Shown here: positions 1 to 8,774 of the stretch, piece after piece
How positions within the stretch are numbered: position 1 is the stretch's first letter
How the letters are laid out: each line of letters begins with the position of its first letter
DNA from: Pseudomonas uvaldensis
GTDB taxonomy: Bacteria; Pseudomonadota; Gammaproteobacteria; Pseudomonadales; Pseudomonadaceae
Length of the DNA stretch: 64,000 nucleotides
Reading direction: 5' to 3'
Assembly: GCF_021271205.1 (NCBI RefSeq)
Contig: NZ_JAIWKS010000003.1
Coordinates: 620,001-684,000 of the forward strand
The notes under the pieces: model-generated
Told to the model about the DNA's origin: nothing
What the model saw: only the letters and a program-made list of their open reading frames with translations
Database searches by the model: none
Made by a program: the position numbers and the translations under genes

Positions 1-474
1 GACCTGCCTCTGAGCAGCCCGCGGGAAACCCAACTGTGGCAGCACATCTACAACGAGATCGGCCACGTCAGCGCCGAAACCGCCTTGAGCGGCAGCGGTT
101 TGCCTCGGGTGTACCGGGCCATTTGCGCAGTCGACGGCCATGTGCCGGTACTCGATACCCCCGAATCCATTACCGCGGCCGGCCTGGCCGGCGACCCCAT
201 CGCCCTGGAAGTGCTCGAGCAGTTCTGCCGCTGGCTGGGGCGCGTGGCTGGCAACAACGTATTGACGTTGGGCGGACGCGGCGGTGTCTACATCGTCGGT
301 GGCGTGGTTCCGCGCTTTGCCGATTTCTTCCTCGAAAGCGGTTTCGCCCGTTGCTTCGCCGACAAGGGCTGCATGAGCGATTACTTCAAGGGGATTCCGG
401 TCTGGCTGGTCACCGCACCATACTCTGGCCTGATGGGGGCTGGGGTGGCCTTGGAGCAGTCCGCACAAGTTTAA
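1..474 (+). CDS. glk: Glucokinase, C-terminal part (5' end outside window)
   Basis: The open frame runs in from the left edge and ends with TAA at 472-474, leaving 157 codons. It reads as the C-terminal half of a bacterial glucokinase (PF02685 type). The segment GGVYIVGGVVPRF and the ending LMGAGVALEQSAQV are characteristic of that family. The enzyme phosphorylates glucose to glucose-6-phosphate in the cytoplasm and feeds Zwf (12.6 kb). In Pseudomonas, glk normally follows edd and precedes gltR, as here. A REPIN, not a clear terminator, separates it from gltR. The identification rests on the C-terminal motifs and on gene order. Confidence 0.9.
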   Translation, partial: DLPLSSPRETQLWQHIYNEIGHVSAETALSGSGLPRVYRAICAVDGHVPVLDTPESITAAGLAGDPIALEVLEQFCRWLGRVAGNNVLTLGGRGGVYIVGGVVPRFADFFLESGFARCFADKGCMSDYFKGIPVWLVTAPYSGLMGAGVALEQSAQV

Positions 475-489
475 GATTTGAAATGCAGT

Positions 490-589
490 CCCCTGTGGGA
501 GCGGGCTTGCTCGCGAAAGCGGTGTTTCATTCAACATTTTCGTCGACTGACACGCCGCTTTCGCGAGCAAGCCCGCTCCCACAAGGGGT
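490..589. repeat. REPIN (inverted REP doublet) between glk and gltR
   Basis: An arm starting TGTGGGAGCGGGCTTGCTCG is followed by its reverse complement, separated by a loop of about 30 nt. The whole could fold into a long hairpin. It is one of about fifteen related elements in the window. Confidence 0.9.
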
Positions 590-657
590 TGCGGTGTTTA
601 TAGATCCGGCTCATCAGGCATAATCCGCCCCAACCCAAACAACAAGGATGAGGCCCC

Positions 658-1389
658 GTGAGTTCAGTGAACAAATCGATTTTGTTGGTCGACGACGACC
701 AGGAGATTCGCGAGCTGCTGGACACTTACCTCAGCCGTGCGGGATTCCAGGTGCGGACTACCCCCGATGGAGCCGGGTTTCGCCAGGCGCTGAACGAAGC
801 GCCGAGCGACCTGGTGATCCTCGACGTGATGCTGCCCGACGAGGACGGTTTCAGTCTGTGCCGTTGGGTTCGCCAGCACCCGCGCCAGGCCCATGTGCCG
901 ATCATCATGCTCACCGCCAGCTCCGACGAAGCCGACCGTGTCATCGGCCTGGAGCTGGGGGCCGACGACTACCTGGGCAAGCCGTTCAGCCCGCGGGAGC
1001 TCCAGGCGCGCATCAAGGCCTTGCTGCGGCGGGCCCAGTTCGGACAGGAGCGTGGGGGCAGCGAAGTGTTGGCCTTCGACGAGTGGCGGCTTGACATGGT
1101 CAGCCATCGGCTGTTTCACGCTGACGGGGAAGAGGTGATCCTTTCCGGTGCCGATTTTGCCCTGCTCAAGTTGTTCCTCGATCACCCCCAGGAAATCCTC
1201 GACCGCGACACCATCGGCAACGCGACCCGCGGCCGGGAGTTGATGCCGCTGGACCGGATCGTCGACATGGCGGTCAGTCGGCTGCGCCAGCGTCTGCGCG
1301 ATACCGACAAACCGCCACGGCTGATCCGTACGGTGCGCGGCAGCGGTTATCAATTGGCGGCCAATGTGGTTGCCAGCAATGGTCACTGA
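658..1389 (+). CDS. gltR: Response regulator GltR, OmpR/PhoB family
   Basis: A 243-aa protein starting at GTG. The receiver domain (about residues 5-120) has the acidic pocket D12-D14, phospho-acceptor D56 (LDVMLP), T86 and K108 (LGKPF). A winged-helix DNA-binding domain (about 140-235) follows. It overlaps the histidine kinase gene by 11 nt, which indicates co-transcription and translational coupling. In Pseudomonas, GltR with GtrS controls glucose uptake genes in response to a periplasmic sugar acid signal. The GTNAC arrays upstream of the isomerase and gltB genes are candidate targets by inference only. The name rests on synteny with glk, gtrS and gltB. Confidence 0.93.
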   Translation: MSSVNKSILLVDDDQEIRELLDTYLSRAGFQVRTTPDGAGFRQALNEAPSDLVILDVMLPDEDGFSLCRWVRQHPRQAHVPIIMLTASSDEADRVIGLELGADDYLGKPFSPRELQARIKALLRRAQFGQERGGSEVLAFDEWRLDMVSHRLFHADGEEVILSGADFALLKLFLDHPQEILDRDTIGNATRGRELMPLDRIVDMAVSRLRQRLRDTDKPPRLIRTVRGSGYQLAANVVASNGH

Positions 1390-2848
1390 CTGGCTTCGGA
1401 AACTCGCCCGACGGCTGCCGGTGCCCCGTTCGTTGTTGGGACGGATGCTGCTGCTGACCCTGTTGGTGGTGTTGTTCGCCCAGACCTTGTCCAGCCTGAT
1501 CTGGGTGTCGCAACTGCGCGCCACTCAGCTTGAGGGCCTGGTGACCAGCGCCCGCAGCCTCGCTCATTCGATGACCGCCAGTGTCAGTTATTTGCGTTCG
1601 CTGCCGGTCGCGTACCGGCCGCTGGTGCTGGACCAGTTGCGCAGCATGGGCGGAACGCGGTTTGTCGTCACGCTCAACGACAAACCCCTGGGCATGGATG
1701 TCCTGCCCGTTACACCGCGTAAACTGGCGGTGCTCCAGGCGGTGGACGAGGTGCTGCGACGCTCCTTGGGCAATAACGCCGATATTTCCGTCAAGTTTGT
1801 CAGCCCCGAAGACCTGCGGATCTTCAATGGTGGACTCAAGCTCGATGAGTTGCCCCGTTCATGGGCTCATTACGCCCTGACCCTTGAGCCGGTGAACCCG
1901 CCGGTACTGGTCACGCAAATTCAGATGGCGCCGGGTGAATGGCTGTACATCGCTTCGCTGCTACCCGAACCCTACACCAGTCTCGAAGAGCAAGACCTGC
2001 CCAAGCAGCAGGTCGGCTTTATCGTGCTCACCAGCAGTCTGTTGCTGTTGTTCATCGGCTTGCTGGTGCATTGGCAGAGCCGGCCCCTCAAGCGCTTGGC
2101 CCGGGCGGCGCGGAACATGTCGTTGGGCGCCGAAGTGGAGCCGGTGCCCGAGGGCGGCGGCAGCGAAGTGGTAGAGGTGGGGCGGGCTTTCAATGCCATG
2201 CGCGAGCGCATCAGCCGTTACCTGACCGAACGCAGCCAATTGTTCAGCGCCATTTCCCACGACTTGCGGACACCCATCACGCGCCTGCGGCTGCGGGTCG
2301 AACTGCTGGAGGACGAGAACCTGCAAGCCAAGTTCGGCCGTGACCTGGACGAGCTGGAACTGCTGGTCAAGGGCGCGCTGCAGTGTGTGAAGGACACCGA
2401 TATCCACGAGAACATCGAACCGGTGGACCTCAACCATGTGCTCGATTGCCTGGTGGAACCTTACGTGGCACCCAACGGCAACGGTCGCGTCACCCAGGAT
2501 GGCCGGGCGCTGGCGCCGTATCCCGGCAAGCCGCTGGCCCTCAAGCGCTGCATTGGTAACCTGATCGACAACGCGCTGAAATACGGGCAGAACGCCCACC
2601 TGCACATCGATGACGATGAAACCGCATTCATCCTGCACGTCGACGACGAGGGGCCGGGTGTACCGGAGCAGCGCCTGGAACAAGTCTTTGAACCACACTT
2701 CCGCCTGGCCGGGCAACAGCAGGGCTATGGTCTGGGCCTGGGCATCGCCCGCAACATTGCCCATAGCCATGGTGGCGAGGTGAGCTTGCAGAATCTGCGC
2801 GAAGGGGGTTTGCGAGTGACATTGCAGTTGCCGCGCAGTGCTGATTGA
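1379..2848 (+). CDS. gtrS: Sensor histidine kinase GtrS
   Basis: I chose ATG 1379, which overlaps the end of gltR; an ATG at 1364 would add five residues. The product of 489 aa has a first membrane segment at about 22-45, a periplasmic sensor region, a second membrane segment at about 208-228, then a HAMP linker. The kinase core shows the H-box (AISHDLRTPITR), N-box (LIDNALKYG), G1 (DDEGPGVP) and G2 (GYGLGLGIA). It should autophosphorylate and pass phosphate to GltR D56. In P. aeruginosa GtrS is reported to sense 2-ketogluconate; that ligand is known from the family, not visible here. Confidence 0.92.
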   Translation: MVTDWLRKLARRLPVPRSLLGRMLLLTLLVVLFAQTLSSLIWVSQLRATQLEGLVTSARSLAHSMTASVSYLRSLPVAYRPLVLDQLRSMGGTRFVVTLNDKPLGMDVLPVTPRKLAVLQAVDEVLRRSLGNNADISVKFVSPEDLRIFNGGLKLDELPRSWAHYALTLEPVNPPVLVTQIQMAPGEWLYIASLLPEPYTSLEEQDLPKQQVGFIVLTSSLLLLFIGLLVHWQSRPLKRLARAARNMSLGAEVEPVPEGGGSEVVEVGRAFNAMRERISRYLTERSQLFSAISHDLRTPITRLRLRVELLEDENLQAKFGRDLDELELLVKGALQCVKDTDIHENIEPVDLNHVLDCLVEPYVAPNGNGRVTQDGRALAPYPGKPLALKRCIGNLIDNALKYGQNAHLHIDDDETAFILHVDDEGPGVPEQRLEQVFEPHFRLAGQQQGYGLGLGIARNIAHSHGGEVSLQNLREGGLRVTLQLPRSAD

Positions 2849-2865
2849 TCACGCCGCGTTATCGT

Positions 2866-2889
2866 TCATCGCGAGCCTGCTCGCGATGA
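2866..2889. repeat. Short REP hairpin after gtrS
   Basis: TCATCGCGAGC and GCTCGCGATGA are perfectly inverted around a 2-nt loop. This matches the inner part of the REP arm without the GTGGGAGC ends, so it is probably a REP remnant. There is no T-tract after it. Confidence 0.7.
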
Positions 2890-2920
2890 CGTCAGTAGCC
2901 TCACCACTCTTCTCAGGTAA

Positions 2921-2987
2921 ATGTCACAAGACGGTGACATAACTCCCCCCTTTCGTTACCTGCCCGCACCGACCCCTTGTTTAGACT
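2921..2987 (+). promoter_or_regulatory. Promoter/operator region of the isomerase gene, three phased GTNAC sites
   Basis: ATGTCAC and GTGACAT form a perfect 7-bp inverted repeat around a 6-nt spacer (2921-2940). A third site, GTTAC, lies at 2955. GTNAC starts fall at 2923, 2934 and 2955 (steps of 11 and 21). A -10-like TAGACT is at 2982-2987, with no convincing -35. The same arrangement with identical spacing precedes gltB. Likely an activator-dependent promoter; GltR is the obvious candidate but unproven. Confidence 0.65.
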
Positions 2988-2998
2988 CCCTGCGTCAA

Positions 2999-3010
2999 AA
3001 CAACAAAAAA
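2999..3010 (+). promoter_or_regulatory. A-rich Crc/Hfq-type motif at the isomerase ribosome site
   Basis: AACAACAAAAAA overlaps the 5' side of the ribosome binding site (AAGGT) of the gene starting at 3021. It fits the AAnAAnAA pattern bound by Hfq/Crc for catabolite repression in Pseudomonas. Function inferred from motif and position. Confidence 0.5.
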
Positions 3011-3020
3011 GGTATTCCCG

Positions 3021-4280
3021 ATGGACACCTTCCAACCGGCTTTCAGCAGTTGGCTGAACGCTCCTGCCCACCAGCAATGGCTCGCCGCCGAAGGCTTGCG
3101 GCTGCTGGCATTCGCCAGAGCGTCGAGGCTGCCGGTCGGCTTCGGCAACCTTGACGAACTGGGCCGTTTGCCGGCCGGGGCCCAGGCCGAAACCATGAAC
3201 ACCGCACGCATGACCCACAGCTTCGCCATGGCCCACATCCAGGGCCTGCCAGGCTTCGCCGAGCTGGTGGATCACGGCATCGAGGCCCTCAGCGGCCCGC
3301 TGCGGGACGCCGAGCACGGCGGTTGGTTCGCCACTGCGCAACCCACCGAGGACAACCCCGGCAAAGCCGCTTATCTCCACGCGTTCGTCGCCCTGGCTGC
3401 CAGTTCAGCCGTGGTGGCCCGGCGTCCCGGCGCCCAAGCGTTGATGGACGAAGCCGTGCGGGTCATCGACGAGCATTTCTGGAGCGAGGAGGAGGGCGCC
3501 CTGCGCGAATCCTTTTCCCGTGACTGGCGTGACGAAGAGGCCTATCGCGGCGCCAACAGCAACATGCACGCCACTGAGGCCTTTCTTGCTCTGGCCGATG
3601 CCACTGATGACCCCCGCTGGCTGGCCCGTGCGCTGCGTATCGTCGAGCGGGTGATCCATGGCCATGCCGCCGCCAACGACTACCTGGTGGTGGAACATTT
3701 CGACCGCGACTGGCAACCGCTGCGCGAATACAACCACGACAACCCCGCTGATGGCTTCCGGCCCTACGGCACCACGCCCGGCCATGGTTTCGAGTGGGCG
3801 CGCCTGCTGTTGCACCTCGAAGCGGCGCGGGTGCGGATCGGCATGCTGACCCCGGGTTGGCTGGTCCAGGACGCGCAAAAACTCTTCGAACGGAACTGCC
3901 GCCACGGCTGGGAGGTCGATGGTGCGCCCGGCATTGTCTACACGCTGGACTGGGATAATCGCGCCGTGGTCCGCCATCGGCTGCATTGGGTGCATGCCGA
4001 AGCGGCCGCCGCTGCCAGTGCCTTGCTCAAACGGACCGATGAAGCTCAATACGAAACCTGGTACCGATGCTTCTGGGAGTTCTGTGAGCGCCATTTCATC
4101 GACCGTTGCAACGGCAGCTGGCACCACGAGCTCGATCCACGGAACCGCCCAAGCGCCGATATCTGGCCGGGGAAGCCGGACCTGTATCACGCCTGGCAGG
4201 CGGTACTGATTCCGCGACTGCCCCTGGCGCCCAGCATGGCGTCGGCCCTGGCGGAATATTCCAGCCTGGTCGCTGTGTAA
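3021..4280 (+). CDS. AGE-family sugar epimerase/isomerase (mannose isomerase-like)
   Basis: A 419-aa protein matching the N-acylglucosamine 2-epimerase superfamily (alpha/alpha barrel, usually 390-420 aa). Conserved-looking histidine segments include HSFAMAHIQG near residue 70, NMHATEAFLAL near 180 and TPGHGFEWARLL near 255. Members near sugar transporters interconvert aldoses and ketoses such as mannose and fructose, or epimerise free sugars. The substrate cannot be read from sequence. It lies between gtrS and gltB and has a promoter almost identical in layout to that of gltB. This implies co-expression with glucose uptake, and a cytoplasmic role on a sugar imported by this transporter is the simplest reading. 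Confidence 0.85.
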   Translation: MDTFQPAFSSWLNAPAHQQWLAAEGLRLLAFARASRLPVGFGNLDELGRLPAGAQAETMNTARMTHSFAMAHIQGLPGFAELVDHGIEALSGPLRDAEHGGWFATAQPTEDNPGKAAYLHAFVALAASSAVVARRPGAQALMDEAVRVIDEHFWSEEEGALRESFSRDWRDEEAYRGANSNMHATEAFLALADATDDPRWLARALRIVERVIHGHAAANDYLVVEHFDRDWQPLREYNHDNPADGFRPYGTTPGHGFEWARLLLHLEAARVRIGMLTPGWLVQDAQKLFERNCRHGWEVDGAPGIVYTLDWDNRAVVRHRLHWVHAEAAAAASALLKRTDEAQYETWYRCFWEFCERHFIDRCNGSWHHELDPRNRPSADIWPGKPDLYHAWQAVLIPRLPLAPSMASALAEYSSLVAV

Positions 4281-4341
4281 CCGTGTCGTGACATAGACGC
4301 ATCCCTTCGTTACCTGCGAAGGGATTTCCCCTGATTAGAAT
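4277..4341 (+). promoter_or_regulatory. gltB promoter/operator, three phased GTNAC sites
   Basis: GTNAC sites start at 4277, 4288 and 4309 (steps of 11 and 21), the same as before the isomerase gene. GTGACATA (4288) and TTCGTTACCTGC (4306) are identical in both promoters. The -10-like TAGAAT (4336-4341) keeps the same distance. No clear -35 is visible, consistent with activator dependence. Confidence 0.65.
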
Positions 4342-4343
4342 CC

Positions 4344-4385
4344 ATGCAGCGCAAGCATCAGACTTGCATGCATAACAACAAGAAA
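4344..4385 (+). promoter_or_regulatory. gltB leader: 5' hairpin followed by Crc/Hfq-type motif
   Basis: ATGCA-gc-GCAAG (4344-4355) pairs with CTTGC-A-TGCAT (4363-4373) around a 7-nt loop. If transcription starts about 7 nt after the -10 at 4336-4341, this hairpin lies at the extreme 5' end of the mRNA. AACAACAAGAAA (4374-4385) follows directly and abuts the ribosome site AAAGG. The first part may protect the transcript; the second fits catabolite repression. Both roles are inferred. Confidence 0.5.
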
Positions 4386-4394
4386 GGTACTCAG

Positions 4395-5681
4395 ATGAAC
4401 GCGATCAATCGCCTCGCCGTTGCTGTTTCCATTGCCTCGTTGTTCCCCCTCAGTGCTTTTGCCGCCGACTCGAAAGGGACGGTCGAAGTGGTGCATTGGT
4501 GGACCTCGGGTGGTGAGAAGGCGGCTGTAGATGTCCTGAAGGCCCAGGTCGAGAAAGACGGCTTCACCTGGAAAGACGGTGCCGTCGCAGGTGGCGGTGG
4601 CGCCACGGCCATGACCGTGCTGAAAAGCCGCGCGGTGGCCGGCAACCCGCCAGGCGTTGCCCAGATCAAAGGTCCGGACATTCAGGAGTGGGCATCCACT
4701 GGCCTGCTCGACAGCGACGTCCTGAAGGACGTTGCCAAGCAAGAGAAGTGGGATTCGCTGCTCGACAAGAAAGTCTCCGACACCGTCAAGTACGAGGGTG
4801 ATTACGTCGCCGTGCCGGTGAACATCCACCGCGTCAACTGGCTGTGGATCAACCCTGAAGTCTTCAAGAAGGCCGGCATCGAAAAAGCGCCGACCACCCT
4901 CCAGGAATTCTACGCCGCCGGCGACAAGCTCAAGGCAGCGGGCTTCATTCCCCTGGCCCATGGCGGCCAGCCTTGGCAGGACAGCACGGTGTTCGAAGCC
5001 GTGGTGCTGTCGGTCATGGGCCCCAAGGGCTACCAGAAGGCCTTGGTCGAGTTGGACAAGGACGCTCTGACTGGGGCTGACATGATCGAGGCGCTGACAC
5101 AGCTGAAGAAAGTCGCGACCTACATGGACGCGGACGGCAAGGGCCAGGACTGGAACCTGGAAGCGGCCAAGGTCATCAACGGCAAGGCCGGCATGCAGAT
5201 CATGGGCGACTGGGCCAAAAGCGAGTGGACCGCGGCCAAGAAAGTCGCCGGCAAGGATTACGAATGCGTAGCCTTCCCGGGCACCGACAAGGCCTTCACT
5301 TACAACATCGACTCCCTTGCGGTGTTCAAGCAGAAGGACAAGGGCACTTCGGCCGGTCAGGAGGATATCGCCAAGGTCGTCCTGGGTGAAAACTTCCAGA
5401 AGGTCTTCAGCATCAACAAGGGTTCGATCCCGGTGCGTAACGACATGCTCAAGGACATGGCTAAGCACGGTTTCGACTCCTGTGCCCAGACCGCGGCCAA
5501 GGACTTCCTGGCGGACGCCCAGACCGGCGGCCTGCAACCGAGCATGGCGCATAACATGGCGACCACGCTGGCTGTACAAGGCGCGTTCTTTGACGTGGTG
5601 ACCAACTATATCAACGACCCGAAAGCCGACCCGGCCGATGCTGCGAAGAAGCTTGGCGCGGCGGTTCAGTCGGCAAAGTAA
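4395..5681 (+). CDS. gltB: Glucose ABC transporter, periplasmic sugar-binding protein
   Basis: I start at ATG 4395, which has AAAGG upstream and gives a clean signal peptide (basic start, hydrophobic core, AFA-AD cleavage at about residue 23). The 428-aa product is a family 1 solute-binding protein (COG1653 type) with the motif [13 protein letters not shown] after the signal. It captures glucose in the periplasm and delivers it to GltFG. The reading frame stays open upstream to 4344, but that region is a leader hairpin. A REPIN directly after the stop separates it from the permease genes, which may help keep binding-protein mRNA in excess. Confidence 0.93.
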   Translation: MNAINRLAVAVSIASLFPLSAFAADSKGTVEVVHWWTSGGEKAAVDVLKAQVEKDGFTWKDGAVAGGGGATAMTVLKSRAVAGNPPGVAQIKGPDIQEWASTGLLDSDVLKDVAKQEKWDSLLDKKVSDTVKYEGDYVAVPVNIHRVNWLWINPEVFKKAGIEKAPTTLQEFYAAGDKLKAAGFIPLAHGGQPWQDSTVFEAVVLSVMGPKGYQKALVELDKDALTGADMIEALTQLKKVATYMDADGKGQDWNLEAAKVINGKAGMQIMGDWAKSEWTAAKKVAGKDYECVAFPGTDKAFTYNIDSLAVFKQKDKGTSAGQEDIAKVVLGENFQKVFSINKGSIPVRNDMLKDMAKHGFDSCAQTAAKDFLADAQTGGLQPSMAHNMATTLAVQGAFFDVVTNYINDPKADPADAAKKLGAAVQSAK

Positions 5682-5697
5682 ACGGGTAGCAACGCTG

Positions 5698-5822
5698 TCC
5701 CTGTGGGAGCGGGCCTGTGGGAGCAAAGCTTGCTCGCGATGAACATAACGCGGTCCGTCGAAAGACTGAGGCGCTTTCATCGCGAGCAAGCTCGGCTCCC
5801 ACACAAGCGGCTCCCACAAGGA
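5698..5822. repeat. Nested REPIN between gltB and gltF
   Basis: Two nested pairs of GTGGGAGC/GCTCCCAC arms are present, with inner arm GTGGGAGCAAAGCTTGCTCG. The loop contains AACGCGGTC. It is very similar over its full length, including the loop, to the element at 8775-8895. It sits inside the transporter operon. Confidence 0.9.
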
Positions 5823-5857
5823 ATGTCACTGTAGTTTTTCAAGTACTGGATCTTCCC

Positions 5858-6766
5858 ATGAGTTCTGTTGCTGTGTTCAGCAAAGCCTCGCCGTTCGATG
5901 CACTGCAACGCTGGCTGCCAAAACTGGTGCTGGCGCCCAGCATGTTCATCGTCCTGGTGGGCTTTTACGGCTACATCCTGTGGACGTTTCTCCTGTCGTT
6001 CACCAATTCGACTTTTCTTCCGACCTACAAATGGGTCGGCCTGGCGCAGTACGCGCGGCTGTTCGATAACGACCGCTGGTGGGTGGCGAGCAAGAACCTG
6101 GCCGTTTTCGGCGGACTGTTCATCGGCATCACACTGGTCATTGGTGTGTTGCTGGCGGTATTGCTCGATCAGCGCATCCGCCGCGAAGGTTTCATCCGCA
6201 CCATCTACCTGTACCCGATGGCGCTCTCCATGATCGTCACCGGTACTGCCTGGAAATGGCTGCTCAACCCAGGTATGGGTCTGGACAAGCTGCTGCGTGA
6301 CTGGGGCTGGGAGGGCTTTCGCCTGGATTGGCTGATCGACCCGGACCGCGTGGTGTATTGCCTGGTGATCGCGGCCGTGTGGCAGGCCTCGGGCTTCATC
6401 ATGGCGATGTTCCTTGCCGGCTTGCGGGGTGTCGACCAGTCGATCATCCGTGCAGCGCAGATCGATGGCGCGAGCATGCCCACGATCTACTGGAAAGTGG
6501 TGCTGCCGAGCCTGCGTCCGGTGTTCTTCAGCGCCGTGATGATCCTGGCGCACATCGCAATCAAGAGTTTCGACCTGGTGGCGGCGATGACGGCCGGTGG
6601 CCCCGGCTACTCGTCCGATCTGCCTGCCATGTTCATGTATTCGTTCACCTTCAGTCGCGGCCAGATGGGCATGGGCTCGGCCAGTGCGATCCTGATGCTC
6701 GGTGCGATCCTCGCGATCATCGTGCCTTATCTGTATTCCGAGCTGAGGACCAAGCGCCATGACTAG
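5858..6766 (+). CDS. gltF: Glucose ABC transporter permease
   Basis: ATG 5858 gives 302 aa; the frame is open back into the REPIN, but no good start or signal lies there. The protein has about six membrane segments and the permease EAA loop, seen as AAQIDGASMPTIYWKVVLP near residue 205, that contacts the ATPase. It is a binding-protein-dependent permease of the sugar type (MalF/UgpA-like). It overlaps gltG by 8 nt, indicating translational coupling. With GltG it forms the membrane channel for glucose. Confidence 0.92.
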   Translation: MSSVAVFSKASPFDALQRWLPKLVLAPSMFIVLVGFYGYILWTFLLSFTNSTFLPTYKWVGLAQYARLFDNDRWWVASKNLAVFGGLFIGITLVIGVLLAVLLDQRIRREGFIRTIYLYPMALSMIVTGTAWKWLLNPGMGLDKLLRDWGWEGFRLDWLIDPDRVVYCLVIAAVWQASGFIMAMFLAGLRGVDQSIIRAAQIDGASMPTIYWKVVLPSLRPVFFSAVMILAHIAIKSFDLVAAMTAGGPGYSSDLPAMFMYSFTFSRGQMGMGSASAILMLGAILAIIVPYLYSELRTKRHD

Positions 6767-7604
6767 TCTCGTCGTCAAACCCGGTATCAACCTGAGTCGC
6801 ATCGCGATCCATGCAGTGCTGATCCTCGCCGTACTGCTTTACCTGGTGCCGCTGGTGGTCATGTTGCTGACCAGCTTCAAGACGCCGGAAGACATCAGCA
6901 CCGGCAACCTGCTCAGCTGGCCGACCGTGGTCAGTGGCATCGGCTGGGCCAAGGCCTGGGCCACGGTGAACGGTTACTTCTGGAACTCGATCATGATCAC
7001 CGTTCCGGCGGTGCTGATCTCCACCGCCATCGGTGCGTTGAATGGCTACGTGCTGTCGATGTGGCGTTTCCGTGGTTCGCAGCTGTTCTTCGGCCTGTTG
7101 CTGTTCGGCTGCTTCCTGCCGTTCCAGACCGTGCTGCTACCGGCTTCGTTCACCCTCGGCAAGATGGGGCTGGCCAGCACCACCACCGGCCTGGTGATCG
7201 TACACGTGGTGTATGGCCTGGCGTTCACCACGCTGTTCTTCCGCAACTACTACGTCAGCATTCCCGATGCGCTGGTGAAGGCGGCGCGCCTGGACGGTGC
7301 GGGCTTTTTCACGATCTTCCGCAGGATCATCCTGCCGATGTCGACGCCGATCATCATGGTCTGCCTGATCTGGCAGTTCACGCAGATCTGGAACGACTTC
7401 CTGTTCGGCGTGGTGTTCTCCAGCGGCGATTCGCAGCCCATCACGGTGGCGCTGAACAACCTGGTCAACACCAGCACCGGGGCCAAGGAATATAACGTGG
7501 ACATGGCGGCGGCGATGATCGCCGGGCTGCCGACCCTGCTGGTCTATGTGGTCGCAGGCAAGTATTTCGTGCGCGGGCTGACGGCCGGCGCGGTCAAGGG
7601 GTAA
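6759..7604 (+). CDS. gltG: Glucose ABC transporter permease
   Basis: The 281-aa inner-membrane protein is of MalG/UgpE type with about six hydrophobic segments. Its EAA loop reads KAARLDGAGFFTIFRRIILP near residue 180. It starts within the end of gltF (8-nt overlap), and its stop lies 2 nt before the ATPase start, so the three genes are one translation-coupled unit. It partners GltF to carry glucose released by GltB. Confidence 0.93.
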   Translation: MTSLVVKPGINLSRIAIHAVLILAVLLYLVPLVVMLLTSFKTPEDISTGNLLSWPTVVSGIGWAKAWATVNGYFWNSIMITVPAVLISTAIGALNGYVLSMWRFRGSQLFFGLLLFGCFLPFQTVLLPASFTLGKMGLASTTTGLVIVHVVYGLAFTTLFFRNYYVSIPDALVKAARLDGAGFFTIFRRIILPMSTPIIMVCLIWQFTQIWNDFLFGVVFSSGDSQPITVALNNLVNTSTGAKEYNVDMAAAMIAGLPTLLVYVVAGKYFVRGLTAGAVKG

Positions 7605-7606
7605 TC

Positions 7607-8767
7607 ATGGCAACGCTCGAACTTCGCAATGTAAACAAGACCTACGGCGCCGGCCTGCCCGACACCCTGAAGAACATCGAACTGTCCATCAAGGACGGTG
7701 AGTTCCTGATCCTCGTCGGCCCTTCGGGTTGCGGCAAGTCGACCTTGATGAACTGCATCGCCGGCCTGGAGACCATTACCGGCGGCGCGATCATGATCGG
7801 TGACCAGGATGTCAGCGGCATGAGTCCCAAGGATCGCGACATCGCCATGGTGTTCCAGTCCTACGCGCTGTACCCGACCATGAGTGTGCGCGAGAACATC
7901 GAATTCGGCCTGAAGATCCGCAAGATGCAGCAGTCTGCCATCGACGAAGAAGTGGCCCGGGTCGCCAAGCTGTTGCAGATCGAACACCTGCTCAACCGCA
8001 AGCCCGGCCAGCTCTCCGGCGGCCAGCAACAGCGCGTGGCCATGGGCCGTGCGCTGGCGCGGCGACCGAAGATCTACCTGTTCGACGAACCGCTGTCCAA
8101 CCTCGACGCCAAGCTGCGGGTCGAGATGCGCACTGAAATGAAACTGATGCATCAGCGCCTCAAGACCACCACGGTCTACGTAACCCACGACCAGATCGAA
8201 GCCATGACCCTGGGCGACAAGGTGGCGGTGATGAAGGACGGGATCATCCAGCAGTTCGGCACGCCGAAGGAGATCTACAACAACCCGGCCAACCAGTTCG
8301 TGGCGAGTTTCATCGGTTCGCCGCCGATGAACTTCATCCCGTTGCGCCTGCAACGCAAGGACGGTCGCCTGCTGGCTTTGCTCGACAGCGGCCAGGCCCG
8401 TTGCGAGCTGCCGCTGGGCATGCAGGACGCCGGTCTGGAGGATCGCGAAGTGATCCTGGGCCTGCGTCCGGAGCAGATCGCGCTGGCGGGTAGCGAGCCG
8501 AATGGCCTGCCGACCATTCGCGCCGAAGTCCAGGTCACCGAACCCACCGGCCCCGACACTCTGGTATTTGTCAGTCTAAATGACACCAAGGTTTGCTGTC
8601 GCCTGGCTCCGGACGTGGCTCCACAGGCCGGGGAAACAATGACGCTTCAGTTTGACCCTCAAAAAGTATTACTATTTGATGCGCAGACCGGTGAGCGCCT
8701 GGGAGCGGCTGGTCAGGCGCACGCCGAAGGGCGAGCGCCGAACGTGGCGCAGTTCAAGGGCCGGTGA
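7607..8767 (+). CDS. gltK: Glucose ABC transporter ATPase
   Basis: The 386-aa nucleotide-binding protein is of the MalK/UgpC class. It has Walker A (GPSGCGKST, near residue 38), the ABC signature ([19 protein letters not shown], near 135), Walker B ([14 protein letters not shown]), a switch histidine (YVTHDQ) and a C-terminal regulatory/TOBE region (about 240-370). It hydrolyses ATP to power GltFG. MalK-type C-terminal domains often take regulatory inputs, which is a family feature. A REPIN follows before oprB. Confidence 0.94.
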   Translation: MATLELRNVNKTYGAGLPDTLKNIELSIKDGEFLILVGPSGCGKSTLMNCIAGLETITGGAIMIGDQDVSGMSPKDRDIAMVFQSYALYPTMSVRENIEFGLKIRKMQQSAIDEEVARVAKLLQIEHLLNRKPGQLSGGQQQRVAMGRALARRPKIYLFDEPLSNLDAKLRVEMRTEMKLMHQRLKTTTVYVTHDQIEAMTLGDKVAVMKDGIIQQFGTPKEIYNNPANQFVASFIGSPPMNFIPLRLQRKDGRLLALLDSGQARCELPLGMQDAGLEDREVILGLRPEQIALAGSEPNGLPTIRAEVQVTEPTGPDTLVFVSLNDTKVCCRLAPDVAPQAGETMTLQFDPQKVLLFDAQTGERLGAAGQAHAEGRAPNVAQFKGR

Positions 8768-8774
8768 AGAACAA

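Noticed and set aside
490..589. REP doublets considered as CRISPR repeats
   Set aside because: The elements are single inverted pairs scattered over 60 kb, not direct repeats with regular spacers, and no cas genes are present.
4335..5819. A 494-codon minus-strand frame opposite gltB
   Set aside because: No domain, no ribosome site, and it runs through the gltB gene and into the REPIN.
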